Origin: Platerodrilus igneus
Taxonomy: Eukaryota; Arthropoda; Insecta; Coleoptera; Lycidae
Reading direction: 5' to 3'
Assembly (NCBI GenBank): GCA_036346225.1
Contig: JARFIW010000663.1
Span: forward strand, 1,240,001-1,304,000
Length of the DNA stretch: 64,000 nt
In this document: piece by piece, positions 34,500 through 47,594 of the stretch
Numbering within the stretch: the first letter of the stretch is position 1
How the letters are laid out: the number at the start of each line of letters is the position of its first letter
Program-made: the position numbers and the translations under genes
The notes under the pieces: generated by a model
Told to the model about the DNA's origin: nothing
The model's input: only the letters and a program-made list of their open reading frames with translations
The model's database searches: none

Positions 34500-35186
34500 C
34501 TAGTATGCGACATCAAATGGATTTTTAGAGAACTTTTTTGTTGCGGCATAATCACACAAATTGCATGCGAATGGACGCTCGTTAGTATGCGACCACAAAT
34601 GTATTTGTAGACTATTTTTGTGTGATGTGGTATAATCACACAAAATGCATGCGAATGGACGTTCGTTTGTATGGGAACGAAAATGTACTTGTAAAGTACT
34701 TTTTTGTGAAGTGGTATAATTGCACAAATTGCATGCGAATGGACGTTCGTTAGTGTGCGACCGAAAATGTACTTGTAAATTACTTTTTTGTGATGTGGTA
34801 TAATCACACAAATTGCAAGTGAATGGACGATCTTTAGTATGATACTGTAAATGTCTTTGTAAGTGACTTCTTTGTGATGCGGTGTAGTCACACAAAACGC
34901 TTGTGAATGGACGTTCGTTTGTATGGGACCGAAAATGTACTAGTAAATGACCTTTTTGTGATGTGGTATAATTACACAAATTGCATGTGTATGGACGTTC
35001 GTTTGTATGGGACCGAAAATGCACTGGTAAATTCCTTTTTTGTGATGTTGTATAATTGCACAAATTGCATGCGAATGAACGTTCGTTGCTGTGTGACCGT
35101 AAATGTGCTTGTAAATTACACTTCTTTGGTGTGATATAATCACACAAATTGCAGGCGAATAGACGTTTATTAATGTGTGACTGCAT
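34500..35186 (-). CDS. C2H2 zinc-finger protein fragment, 228 aa
   Basis: Tandem C2H2 fingers of 28 residues with the consensus C-N-L-C-N-Y-T-T-S-Q-K-x-x-L-x-V-H-F-R-S-H and linker TNERPFA. About seven fingers are intact. One (near 34893) has lost its first cysteine (TSVLC), and the last breaks down after KKF. Such proteins bind DNA through the finger helices. The open frame starts inside a partial finger and has no effector domain, so this is probably a broken-off or decaying piece of the zinc-finger family expanded at 46-49 kb. Confidence 0.7.
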   Translation of the reverse strand: MQSHINKRLFACNLCDYITPKKCNLQAHLRSHSNERSFACNLCNYTTSQKRNLPVHFRSHTNERPYTCNLCNYTTSQKGHLLVHFRSHTNERPFTSVLCDYTASQRSHLQRHLQYHTKDRPFTCNLCDYTTSQKSNLQVHFRSHTNERPFACNLCNYTTSQKSTLQVHFRSHTNERPFACILCDYTTSHKNSLQIHLWSHTNERPFACNLCDYAATKKFSKNPFDVAY

Positions 35187-35549
35187 AATGCGTCGTATTC
35201 TTAGACAATTGTCAAGATTTATTAACTAGGTACCTATCAATTGTTAATACAATTTCATTTGCTTCAATTTATGTTTCATAGAAATCCTCTACGTTTTTAT
35301 GTGAAAGGCGCTGCTCAAGATTTTCTTTTAGCGGATTTTGCAGATTTCCCACTAAAAAAAGTTTGTTTTCTTGCGTGTGAAATCGTAAAAACCCCATGTT
35401 GTTGATGTATATGGGCCATATTATTGTTCATTTCTTTTATATCGATCTACTTTAATATTAAAAATTTTATATAGTAACAATATCAGGTTAGTTTGTGTTG
35501 TATATAATAACAATTGGTTTTGAATTATATCGTCGGTTTAACTTGCAAA
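35187..35549. other. No gene recognised
   Basis: Short AT-rich stretch with no feature assigned. Confidence 0.4.
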
Positions 35550-35554
35550 AGCCG

Positions 35555-36478
35555 GGCACCCATGGTGATAATTGATATAGCTGGTCCGTTTCCTGAATCA
35601 GAGAAAGGAAGTAAATACTTCTTGGTCTCGATGGAGTATTTTACCAAATGACCGGAGGCGTATGCTATACCTAACCAAGAAACCCAGACGGTTGCAGATG
35701 TACTAATGAGGGAGTTGTTTGTCGCTTTGGAGTTTCGTTGGAATTACACTCCAATCAAGGTCGGAACTTCGAATCAGCGTTGTTTCAAAACGTCTGCAAG
35801 CATCTTGGAATCAGGAAGACTAGAAACACGCCACTTCATCTTCAATCGGATGGAATGGTTGAAAGAATAAACAGGATGTTAGGAAAGTACCTAGCCAAAG
35901 TTGTCTCTGAATATCTACGACACTGGGACCAATATTTATATTTGTTCCTACTGGCGTACCGATCTTCGGTACATGAAAGCACAGGATACTCTTCGGCTTG
36001 CGTGATGTTAGGACATGAATTGCGGCTACTATGTGATCTTCAGTTTGGATTTAAACCTGGAGAAGAGATCGCAGGTGAAGATTACGTTAGTAAGCTTCGT
36101 GAACTATCAAATAGCATTCACGAAAACGTCCGAAAGAATATCCAGGCAGCAAGCGATCGAATGAAATCACAATATGAGGCGAAAGCACAAGAAGGTGGTT
36201 ACCAACCTAGAGATTTAGTGTGGTTGTATAATCCACAAAGAAAGCGTGGATTGTCGCCAACATTACAAAGACAATGGGAAGGCCCGTACGAAGTGTTAAA
36301 AAGAATTAATGATGTAGTGTACCGGATCAGAAGATCTCCCCGTGGTAAACCGATAGTGGTACACTTTGACCGTTTAACAAGGAAGACTCGATTAATGAGA
36401 ATGGTGTTTGAAGAAGTTATTAATCATAAGCCAAATGTAGATTTTGAGTTTTATGACGGCGTATGGTGGTTCCTCTAA
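35555..36478 (+). pseudogene. Ty3/gypsy integrase (412/mdg1-like), decayed
   Basis: Reads IDIAGPFPESEKGSKYFLV at the start of the catalytic core, then a TGA stop in place of the tryptophan of the T-K-W-P-E motif (about 35650), EAYAIPNQE, and a frameshift near 35735. The remaining 246 codons are open (35738-36478): LHSNQGRNFES, QSDGMVERINRML with the catalytic glutamate, the Y-R-S-S-V-H-E-S-T-G block, and the C-terminal G-P-Y-E-V and H-F-D-R-L motifs. The second catalytic aspartate of the usual S-D-Q-G is an asparagine. The C-terminus closely resembles 412-type pol ends. Confidence 0.9.
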
Positions 36479-36962
36479 GGCAAGCTTTGGCGTTGTTGAA
36501 AAACTGCAAGAAGTATTTAGAGCATTAGAAGAGTATTCCCTTGCACATTGCGTAGCTAAAGAATTGGAAATGACAAAGATGTATGGATAAACTATTACAA
36601 CAACAGCCAACTGTAGGAAAAGTTTTGGTTCTTCAAGATAGAAATCGTTATGTTTACTATCTGGTCACCAAAAATTTTCATGACAAAGACCTAGTTATGA
36701 ACATCTATGAGAGGTTTTGCTGAATCTTAAGGCTCAGATGATGGAAAATCGAGTAACGAGACTAGCGGTGCCCAAGCTAGGCTGTGGACTAGATCGCTTA
36801 GATTTGAGAATAGTCCGAAATATGCTAGAAGTAATTTTCCAGGGAACTAACGTCCAAGTCCTTGTTTGTTGCTATCAACCGGTTGCGTACCAAGACCAAG
36901 AAAGGAATGTTGATTGTTATTTCAAACGTCGTGGAGATAGCTGTCAATACCGTCATCAGTGA
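36453..36962 (+). pseudogene. Macro-domain (OARD1/TARG1-like) ORF, decayed
   Basis: Three short open pieces read as one ADP-ribose glycohydrolase-type macro domain. The first (36453-36590) starts at an ATG overlapping the integrase stop by 26 nt and contains EEYSLAHCVAKELEM, like the S-L-A-H-C block of OARD1. The second (36583-36723, shifted frame) has GKVLVLQDRNRYVYYLVTK, matching the strand with the catalytic lysine (Lys84 of human OARD1). The third (36717-36962, first frame again) has VPKLGCGLDRL, where the aspartate corresponds to catalytic Asp125, then a terminal strand. The glycine loop that grips ADP-ribose (G-x-G-I-A) is missing between pieces one and two, so this copy is inactive. 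A Cys/His-containing tail (CYFKRRGDSCQYRH) follows. Confidence 0.85.
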
Positions 36963-37023
36963 TCGAATTGGCGTCAAAATGTTTTTACAGTTACAAGACG
37001 TAACGGTTTTAAAAAAGGGGCAG

Positions 37024-37538
37024 TGTTACGAACGACTGTTAGGCAATCCGTCAAACACACAGCTACATAACCGAAGATATATTCTACAGAAGTCCCGGAC
37101 GTTCCAGCAAACAATAGAATATGAGTATGCTATTTAATTATAGGGTATATAAAAGATCAGTGATGAATGTCTATATCTAAATGACGAATATAAATTATAT
37201 CGTGTAAAGTTAATTAGTTACGCTTTTGAAAGTCCAATAGTAGATATAAATTTGTGTTATGTGAACGTGCATAGTGTATCGCTAGCTTGTACATTAATAG
37301 ACAAAAAGTGTAATAAAAAAATTATAGTAGTGTTAGTGTTGTTAAGAAGACTTATGGTTAAGAATTTATATTAGTGCTTGTAAATTCATTAGTGTTATAG
37401 TGCTTCATTGTTAATTGGATTGAAAACATCTATAAATAGGGCATATACTGTTAATCAGACTTGTGAATAGTGAGTAATAAATACTTTTGTTATAACTTGT
37501 TTTAAATTGGTGAAACGCGTTAATAGTAGCCCGCTACA
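37024..37538 (+). repeat. 3' LTR of macro-domain gypsy element
   Basis: 515 bp from TGTTACGAACGAC to CCCGCTACA. It aligns with the solo LTR at 32618-33147. A polypurine tract directly precedes it. Confidence 0.88.
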
Positions 37539-40500
37539 ATAATAATAACAAACGTTTATTTCCAACAGGAATACACCTAATTACAGAAATAATTTAAAAT
37601 TATTTAACACACATTCACAGGGTTCAGTAATATGACGCATATTATGTTTAGCTTGAAGCACTGTAAAAAATAAAATAATACCTATTTTAAATAATATGCT
37701 TTAAACTTACTTTCTTAAGTGAAGGTTGCTCCGTTGTTTTTAATTATAGCAGTTTCATCTTCGGTATAGCTGAAAATCTTCAGCTCCGCTATATTGCATT
37801 TTGACTGTTCACAGATTGCTAACAAAACAATGTCACTATAAAAAAATCAAGATTGAAGTTTTATTTAAGCGTTCGAGATTTCTTATATCATAATAACAAG
37901 CCCAGGGTAATGTTAGGATGGAAAACAGTATGTAACATTATTTTGAAAAATTAACGTTTTATCAGATTAAATAATTAATTAAATTTCATTAACTTGTACT
38001 ACGTATAGGCAGAATTCTATAATAAATTACCGTTATATTTTAGTAAGCATCTCTTATAATAAAGACCAGGTTTAGAAATAGCTTTACCCTTAAATATTAT
38101 AAATTCCAGCATCTGTCATAATAATTTAAAGCTCCAACCGTGCAAACCGAATACAATAACCCTTTTAAAATTTACGTCGATTATAGATTGACGAATCTGA
38201 TAAATTTAAATGAAATACTACTTTTTAACGTAAACAAAGAAAAGCAATTTTCAGTTGTAAAACTTAGTTTTCTTAAAATTTCGATGATTGACAGCGGGTT
38301 ACAAAAAACGAAACATTACAAATAGCTAAACTATTTTTCAATTTGATTTGTTCAAAGATTGGAAGTAATTTTAAGTAGTCTGGAGACATCCATTGTATTT
38401 AAATCCATTTCGGCGCGGGTACGGCTATCCGGTCTTTTGTCAATGGTAGACAACTGCTGCCAATAGATATGGTCAACAAATTTCAGTAATTAAGATTCCC
38501 AGAAGATACAACATATTTAAACCATTAGAAAAATAATTGCTATTCGTGACTTTCATTTTGAAAAGGGTTTCATTTGGGTTTCTGAAATCTTGTTTTTGGG
38601 AGGTTCTGTTAATAGTCATTAGATAACAGAAATATGACATAAATAATGGTTAGAGTAGGAATTAATATATAACTTAAGGCTTTAGTCAAAAGACGAGAGA
38701 TTCCAATGGGGTTGTCCGTTGTCAAAAGGTAGAGAGAAACGTAGCCACAGAAGTTCGCTGGTAGCGTTCTTCGGCATCACAGATATGATATTGCACTTAG
38801 TATCACGATAGTGAAATTGGAAAGGAGTAATTAACTCTTCCAGTTCGCGAGGGTTACGCCCGTGTGTTCGCGGATTTATCAGTGATATAAAGTATATAAT
38901 AAAAAGCTTGTATGCTTGTGATGCACAAGTTAAGTTAAGCTTAACAAGATCCTGCCGGGTTCGTGTGCCATTGAATTATTTAATAATTGCTAAGTACAAG
39001 AGCAACAAGCAAAATTCTCTCCCCCAGTTTAAGAACTGTTCTGCGTTGGAAGGCAAGCCATCAACCAATTGACGATTTTTAGTAAGTAAGTTTTTATAGT
39101 TAAGCTAGCATGACCAATTTTTAGTTAATTTATCTGTTAGGACTTTTTGGCCATAAACCGTAGGATTAACTTAATGTAAAATTTATAAGATAAGTTTCTT
39201 CTATATAAAGTATTTGGGAATTACTCATGTACATACATTATCAGAATTTCATATCAACCATTTAATCTAAATTTCTAAATTAAAATCAATGAATTTCTGA
39301 ATGTAAAAGGTTCACGTTTATTGCTCTGTTAATTAAATAGTTTTTGTTCGCCGTTGATTAAGTCAATAGTTTTTTAATTTTTTTATCATGAAAGTTGCAT
39401 AAGTAGTCAAAAAGGTAAGAATTGATTAAAACAAACAATTGTCCTCCTTGGGATGACAAGTCTCTCAAGGTTTTGCATGAACATTTGAACATTCTCGACT
39501 TGTCTGGCGCCCTTGGTAATTGTCATTAAGCCACACTATTTATGAAAGGTAAGTGCCAAATTTTTTGTTGTATAATATATATTAATTTAGCTCTTTCTGC
39601 AAAATTTTAACCCTCTATATGATTCACGACCTTCCGCTAGCTACTGCCGGTGACCCCCCTTTAATTTTTGTTTTACAGGCCGCCCCCATTTTATCATTTT
39701 AATGAAAATAATATACTTAGTAGCTTTTCCGCCTGTAACAAGTATTTAGAAAAGAAAACACCTGAAAGATTTTTAGCTAACTGGGTTTTGACCGGCGGTC
39801 GCATAAAATAAGGTCAGTGGGTTTATTAAACTTGGAAAATAAAATAATGGACGCCTCCTACATTTTTTATAATGCAATTAACTGAATCAATTTGCAAAAT
39901 AGAAAAATTTGGAAACCTAAATTATTACCAGCCTCGTTAAATACAAAGTTTTATTACCACAAATATGTTACTTACTTCTGTACTTCTTCAATGGACTGAC
40001 GAAGTCTTAGGACAGCTTTGAAACATAAATACTACCAACATAGATTCCATTTATATCTTATAATCCTGTATAAACACAAAATCCTTATTTTCAGTTTCAA
40101 TTAATTTTTATTTTATCATTGTATGAATTTATAGGGAGTGGAATAGTTTAGCTCTCTTGGCACTTTGGGGGAATTTAATAATTTTCAATAATACACTAAA
40201 GTCAAAAAAAATTCTATTTTCCTTTAAAACAGATTACGAGCCATCATTAATATAATTTAATACAAACAAAATTCTTTTAAGCGTATTTTCTATGTTTTAC
40301 ACAGAGGGCGTAAAACATTAAGTTCAAAGTTTAATTACTACTAAACCTTAATATGATTTCTGATTTTATGTACCAATATTTATTTTAATAATTAATAGTC
40401 TGGGGTAGCGCTACGAAAGACTTTACATTTTCTTAGAATTACTCAACATTGAACAAAATTATTAGATACCTTATTTCAGTTTAACCTTCACCTTTCTGCT

Positions 40501-42397
40501 TTTAGGCTTTACTAAATGAACATCTTGACATGTAATTTGAGATAAACAAGATAAACAGTATAATTAAAATTGAATATTAAACTTGATTTTATAATCAACA
40601 AGTGACAATCACATATGTGGACAAAATACTTCTTTGTGTAAAGCCAGTAAAGTTTAAGAATAATTTATGAACCTGAGGACATCATCAATTATATACAAGT
40701 TTAGAAAGAGGATAACTTTTTTAACAAAGTACGTCACAAAATTATTCATTAAACAAATAGTTGATTCCGTTCTGCAGTATGAGATAGTTGATATCATCTC
40801 AATAGTTACTCTACATCACCACATTTATAAGTTAGAGTCATCGTAAAACGAAGAATAATCATAAAAAATTAAACGGTCTTACCAAGCGATTTTAAATGAC
40901 CTATTAACCTTTAAACCATACATCTGTAAACCAACAATTTACTGCATTCTTAGATGCCGACGGAAATTCTAATTTTGTCCAATATAACAGCATTAAAATT
41001 TATATTATAATTGGGTTCCATGAAAGTAAAACAAAGTTGAACGTAAACTAAGTTGCACTGTAATAAATTTTATTATAAATTTAGAATAATTTCATATTCA
41101 AACAAACCGTTGCGAAGGTGAAGTTATAACTAGCACGTGAGTTGCATCAGACAACTCTTTATGAACTAACTTTTATTTTTCTACGTCTTCGCCAAGAAAA
41201 CTTCATTTCTGGCGCCATGTTGACTGTGTAATCACAGCATCGACCTTTCACATCCAACAAGAAAACGAAAAGTGACTATTTGTCAGAAATAGGCAATCAA
41301 ACTGGAATATTTTCGATACTATAATTAAGGAACTACGAGGATAAAAAATGGTTTGTAAATATGTTATTAGCTGGAACCACATAATACGTTGCAGATTGCA
41401 GTTTGTTACGTTCCCTTAATGTCAGCGTACTCAAAACACATCGTTTTGTATAGCTGGTTGTATAACGTCGATTTTCATTAATAAATAAATTGAATTATTT
41501 GTCTTATAAATTTTGGTTCCTTATGCTATTATCAAGTCGAGATAAGACGCTCAGATGTTATGGATATAGCAACGAGGTGAATAAACGGATAGTCGAGTTT
41601 AGTTTTGCTCTTCGCTCTTATATATGATTTACGTGGATAATACGGTGTCCTGTTTGCTTTACTAATTGTAGTTTTTTTTTTGTGTTTGGGTCCGATGTAA
41701 CTACGTTAAAATAATGTTTTGCTTTCCGTTGTTACTTTGAAGATAGTGAGTTTATATTTAATAACTACAAGCACGTCACGATTTTAATTGTTTTTCTGGT
41801 GAAGGAGACAGTTGTTCTTTGTTCCTATATATAATGAATTGTAGATTAACTGCAGAGCGGAGTTCCAATTCGATTGAAGTATGCTTTATTAACCGTGTTT
41901 TAAGAACATTGACGTACTTTAGTGATACGTGGCTTACTGATTGTGTTTTTAGTTGGTTTTCTTGGGGAAACAACGTTGTAGAACTTGCTTGCTAAACTTG
42001 ACCGATTCTTTTTCTTAGGATTAATGTGTGTGCGATCTAATCTAGTGGCCCTTTTTTTTATCGGAGTGCGTGCAACGGACTTGTACAAATTTTTAACGGA
42101 GCCACTTTGGTCAAGTTTTAAACTCCCTAAAACAATTGCATTCCGTATTAATGATATGTTAAATTTACCTCGCATTTAATAATAAGTAAATAAAATATGA
42201 ACTTACCGATCCTTCCGGTCACAAATCCATATGGCATGTCAAAGACCTAAAACCTGCCGATCCTGATAATCCTAATGTCCCCAATCTAGATCTGTTGTCC
42301 TTTTGGCGACGCAAGCGCCGCAAATTTCGTCCGTAATTTACTCGTCTCCCTACGTTATACGATTCCTTCATCTCATTAGCTTTATCTGTGATATTTT
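37539..42397. other. 4.9 kb without recognised genes
   Basis: AT-rich intergenic or intronic DNA. Open frames (for example 38140-38325, 41776-42179) are short, overlap on both strands and resemble no family. Confidence 0.55.
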
Positions 42398-42451
42398 ATG
42401 CTTTGCATAACGAAAGTTTGCACGAGTGCAAACTTTCGTTATGCAAAGCAT
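42398..42451. repeat. Perfect hairpin, 26-bp arms
   Basis: The arm 42398-42423 (ATGCTTTGCATAACGAAAGT...) is the exact reverse complement of 42426-42451, with only GA between. Arms this long and perfect are rare by chance and would form a cruciform or RNA hairpin. Confidence 0.97.
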
Positions 42452-45400
42452 TGGATTTTTCTTTGTTGCTATAGGTAGCAAATGAAACATCTCGCGTTGC
42501 TGTTAGTTTAATGCAAGAACTTATCAGAGGACATGCATTACATCGTGCCTTGCAAACCCGTGATTCTAAATGCTAAATTTTTACTACAATTTTTGTGATT
42601 AGTGTAAAGTGTAAGAAGTTCCATCAGCATCCTTACAATCAAGGGTGAAGTGCTTCGTTAGTGCCGAACATCGTACTCCACCAGCTCCAACTGCAAGGCT
42701 ATCAGTAGCCGAACTGGTCCAATGCTATAGAAACTCTTCCTGTGCTCCTGGTTGTGTAAGTTGAACTATTTCATACTTGTTATTACTGTAAATATCTACC
42801 CGTTGCTTTACTATATCTTTGTCGTTCTGATACCTTTCACCATAGACTTGCATGACATTTTAAAATATTAAGGAAGGAAAAAAAAACTAATACTAATGAA
42901 TTACTCATCAATTGTGCTTATCTATTTATCTTTTGTTAAAAATATTTTTGTCTCATTGATGTTAAATTGGTGTGTGAGGAAACGTTTCTGCTGCTCCCCA
43001 ATATTACCTCATTTTGTATTAAAAGTTTTTGTACTGCTTTTACCGTTGCTACATTATATAGATTATCCAACCGTTTTCTTTTACATTCTTTTACATTCTT
43101 TTTTTTTGTTTCAGGTTTACTTAACTATTTTTTTTTTAGGTTTGCTTAACTATTTTTATTGCAGGTATTGTCCCTAATTTCTTACAGCCGCGTACATTCT
43201 ATGTTAGTCTACTTTCTACACCCCTAATCTCCGATTGAGCCCGGTCATTCCGTAATTTCTTTGTGTTACACACGGCTACACGAGCCAACGTAACAAGTTC
43301 CGAGTGAAATTGTACTGTACCTTGAAAATTCGTTGAGTTATTAAGTCTTCAAGAGTACTATAATCAATAACAGAATAAAACATTGTTGTGTATATACTGA
43401 AATAGCGAATTTGTAGCGGTAATGTCTACAAATAATATTGCAAGAATTTTAAATGTTACAACAAAGAAAAATATTGTATTAAAATACAAATCATGCAAGC
43501 GACTAGTTATAACTTACTTTCTTCCACACTATTGACAATGACATAATTATGTTCTCTACCCGGTTTCTCCTTAACTGAGCTATAATTTTCAACATATTGT
43601 TGTCTACCAAGCTCCAGTATATGACGCGACCGAGTCCAACGCATTCCAACTAAACAAAGTAGGTCCAAATAAACGTGTTTTTTGTCGTATTCGATATTAA
43701 TTTAATTTTTTCACCAGTAGATTTATACACATCCAAATGAATATAAACATTTTTGTAAACAAAAAATTCCTGCATTAATGATGAGATTAAGATACACAGA
43801 AATATCAATTACAAGCATAGAACTTCATAATAGATCAATTGCAATCGCAGGAGAAGACCGTCACATTATTTTAAAATAACTGACAATATTCAAAGCAGTG
43901 CAAGAATAGTTTGTTAAAGAGTACTATAACTTCTTAAATGACTATCTACAGATAAATCCGTAAGAAAGAGCCTGAAATAAAATAGAGAAAGAAAAATTCA
44001 TACCCAACACAAAATATACCACAAAGAAGAAACCTATAATTTAAAAAAAAATGTACAATAGCACATGAGTACCCAAACAAAAATTAGCAACCCATACGTA
44101 AAAGTTACCCATATATACACAATGAACAGAAAACAGTTTTGAAATAGCGAGCTGTCGTTTTTAGGTATCTCCCCATAAATTATTCAGCAACAAAAAAAAA
44201 ACCAACGCAACCCTAAAAACCACAGCTCTAAATGGTTATAACTATAACTTCAGTTATGCCACATTGGCAGTACAATGTCTTAATCTAATAAAAATTTAGA
44301 ACACAAAAAATCCCCGGTAAACCAACAGTTATAAATTCCCCGAGAACGAAATTAATAACTACTATCCCAATCTAACTAATGATCACCTCATCACACGCAT
44401 AACAATCATTATTAAATTTAGTCCAGCTATAAAGCGGAAAGATACTAGTTCGACCAATTTTGTGAGCCCATAGAAATAAAATATGGAACAACCACTCACC
44501 CTTGTAATTGTTGCCGTCTTTATTAACGGAGCAGAAAAGAGGTGTGCGTGATCCCGCGTCGGGATGGTTCTCCCATCACAACAAGGGACGACCATATATC
44601 GTAGCTTTACGGCCGCCAGAAGAAGCTACAGCAATTACAATTAATTTAGTTTCGACAAAAAATACAATTTTCTAGAAACCTTAAATACGCACCACGCCGC
44701 ATTGCATGCACGAAATCTTCATTAAGCAAAACGAAACGGAAAACAATCAAAAATATATTAAATGCATTCGTGATGCTGTTCGAAACGAAAGTGAATATTA
44801 ATTTTGTTTAACTAGCGACCAGAGCTTAACGTAATATTTTTATTCAAAATTAACCTGGAAAACCCGAGTTTATATGGGATAGCACGCGGCTTTAATTCAA
44901 GGAATTCTTTCAATGGAAAACACCTAAGAAAAAATTATCTGATACTTGCAAACACGTTATCGACTAACTGAATATAGCGTAAAATTTACGTTAAAGAATT
45001 CTTAGAAAGGGTATTGATTATTTATTAGCAAAAAGATTTATCAGGTAAAATATACAAGATATTTAATTTATCGACTAAAGTTTGGTTTTAGAAGTAAAGT
45101 GGATTTTAGTTAAAAATTATTAGAATTAATTTACTCTGAAAAAAAGGAACGTAACAAAATATGATTCAAGACAGTCACATATTTAAAAATAATTGATATT
45201 AGCAGCACATCTGTGTTGAAGATGGTCATATCTTATAATATAACATTAATTATTATGTAAAAATATAAAATACAACTTGAAAACTTTACTGAAAACGGTT
45301 CTATTTCTAAATAATACATTATTACTGTTAAAATACATAATAATTATCCTTACCTTTTATTCAAAACTGATTTGTTTTGAGATGCAACTCTCTTTCTCAT

Positions 45401-46284
45401 TTACAGGTACGAGTTCGTACACTCTCACCTAGAACCAACTCAGTTGCGACAGTATTCCATACATTTCAATAAATCAAGCCAAGATGTCACACTTATCCCA
45501 CACTGTTGCAGCGGTTGTATAACAACTACACTTACAACACTTTTCCACAATAGAATTTACGCTATTTATAATTGATACATTGAAAAATTTCAAAAATGTA
45601 CATTTTTGAGTTGTGCCACTTCTTTTCTGTATTGACGATATGTGTGAATGTGGCGCATGTATAAAGAGCAGGTGATTTCTTATAATTATTCGAACAGAAT
45701 AATCGTAAACTAGTTCCCAGCGCTTCGCTATCGCATTTGAAAACTTAGCTCTTCCGCTTTTTCTAGAAACCATGTCATAGCTCAAGGACATTTACTAAAA
45801 TGGCTGCTACGTTGATAATGACTTAGATATTGTTAAAGTTTTGTTTTAAGGATACGTTAAGAACACGCTAAGATAAAATAATATCTACATAATTCCGGGA
45901 AAATGTATTTGAAATTAATCCTTTGTATTCAACTCTTTTAACAAGGTCCTGTGAACGTCACGATCGATAGCCAATATCGAAGTAAAAAGTGTCTAGTAGA
46001 ATTTCTCGTCTAGTACGAAATGATGTCTGTTATTAAGAGATGCCTTTTTAAACATTGAATCAACTCGCCTCCAAAAGTAGAGTATTATTGGACAACGCTA
46101 TTTGTAAAGACAGGAATTTGTGTTTATTGTGCTCTTACAAACACTGCCCATTAAAATGTTATTTGCCCAGCAGCAAAGCAACTTAACAATAAATAGCAGG
46201 GTCACATGCTAAGGAACATTCGTTATATAATATATGTAATTATTGTTGTCTCTATTAAGGTTTCGTCAAAGTTTGTATGTGCCT
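42452..46284. other. 3.8 kb without recognised genes
   Basis: AT-rich DNA. Notable only are T-rich duplications at 43098-43160 (TTTTAGGTTTGCTTAACTAT and a near copy) and two weak minus-strand frames (44383-44595, 45474-45791) with no family resemblance. Confidence 0.5.
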
Positions 46285-47594
46285 ACAAACTAACGAAAGG
46301 CCATTCGCGTGCTTTTCATGTGCTTGTTCTGCGTGTTGTAAAAGCAAGTTAAGAGATCATATACATTTTCATTTTGACGAACATATATTTGTATGCAGTT
46401 TTAGTGATTTATAACAAAAGTTTTTTCATTTAACTCTACAGTCACATACTAGCGAACGTGCATACTTCCATAATTTGTGTGATTACACCGAATCCCAGAA
46501 AAACACTTTAACACATACAGTTGCATACTAACTAACGTACATTCGAATGCAATTTATGTAATTATGCCTCATCACTGAAAGGCATTTTACAAATACATTT
46601 GAAGTCGCACACAAACGAACGCCCAATCATTACAATTTCTGTGATTACGCTACATCACAAAAAGTTAATTTGCAAGAACATATGCTATCGTATACTAATG
46701 AAAGGCCATTCGCATACTATTTATGAAATTATGCCACATAAGAGAAAAGTAGTTTACGAAGCCATATGAAAACACATACTAATGTCCGTCCATTCGTATG
46801 TAATGTTTGTGAATACGCCGCATTACGAATGAGTGTTTTACGAAAACATATAAACTGGCATATCAACAAACATCCACTTACATGCAATTTGTGTGATTAT
46901 TCCTTGTCATGAAAAAGTACTTTATAAAGTCATATACAGTCGCACACTAACGAACGTCCATTCGTGCGCAATTTGTGAAATTATACCGCATCAACGAAAT
47001 GTAATTTAAAAGTACATATCAAATCGCATACTAACGAAAGTCCATTTGCATGATATTTATGTAATTACGCCGTACTACATATAGGTAGTTGAAAAGTACA
47101 TTTACGGACGTCCATTCGTGTTGAATTTGTGTAATTATACCGAATCAACGAAAGGTAATTTACAAATACATATAACGTCGCATACTAACGAACGTTCATT
47201 CGCATGCAATTTAGGTAATGCTGCTGCATCAATGAAGTGTAATTTACACTTACATATCAAGTCGCACACTAACGACCGTCCATTCGCTTGCAATTTATGT
47301 AATTTTTCCGCGTCACATAAAGGTAATTTAAATATACATATGAAGTCGCACAGTAACGAACGTCCATTCCCATGCAATTTATGTGATTATGCCGCATCAC
47401 ATAAAAGTAGTCTAAAAATACATAGGAAGTAGCACACTAAGGAACGTTCATTCGCCTGCAATTTATGTAATTATACTAGATTAACGAACGGTTATCTACG
47501 AAGGCATATCAAGTCGCACAGTAACGAACGTCCATTTAGTTGCAGGCAATTTACAAAGGCATATGAAGTCGCACACTAACGAACGTCCATTCGT
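46285..47594 (+). pseudogene. Decayed C2H2 zinc-finger array
   Basis: Finger units recur every 84 nt in broken frames: linkers such as TNERPFA, C-x2-C and H-x3-H pairs are still readable (for example near 46620, 46780, 46950), but many lack a cysteine or contain stops. One cleaner piece of about four fingers is open at 47118-47432 (104 aa, including CNLCNFSASHKGNLNIHMKSH), and ends at a TAG inside the fourth linker. It grades directly into the open array downstream, which suggests one gene family locus undergoing decay from its 5' side. Confidence 0.85.

Larger units (their letters stand above)
35550..37538 (+). mobile_element. 3' part of a Ty3/gypsy element carrying a macro domain
   Basis: Contains integrase, an extra ORF with a macro domain, a polypurine tract (AAAAAAGGGG, about 37010) and the 3' LTR. 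Everything upstream (5' LTR, gag, protease, RT, RNase H) is missing. The LTR family also appears as a solo copy at 32618-33147. Confidence 0.85.

Noticed and set aside
44383..44595. Minus-strand 70-codon frame starting MVVPCCDG, with a GTGAGT donor-like site after about 32 codons
   Set aside because: Looks slightly exon-like, but a single short frame without acceptor, partner exon or family match is not enough.
45474..45791. Minus-strand 105-codon frame
   Set aside because: Serine/cysteine-rich with no recognisable domain; could be chance in AT-rich DNA. Left out of the gene list.
47135..47377. Minus-strand 80-codon frame in the zinc-finger region
   Set aside because: Antisense of the finger repeats.
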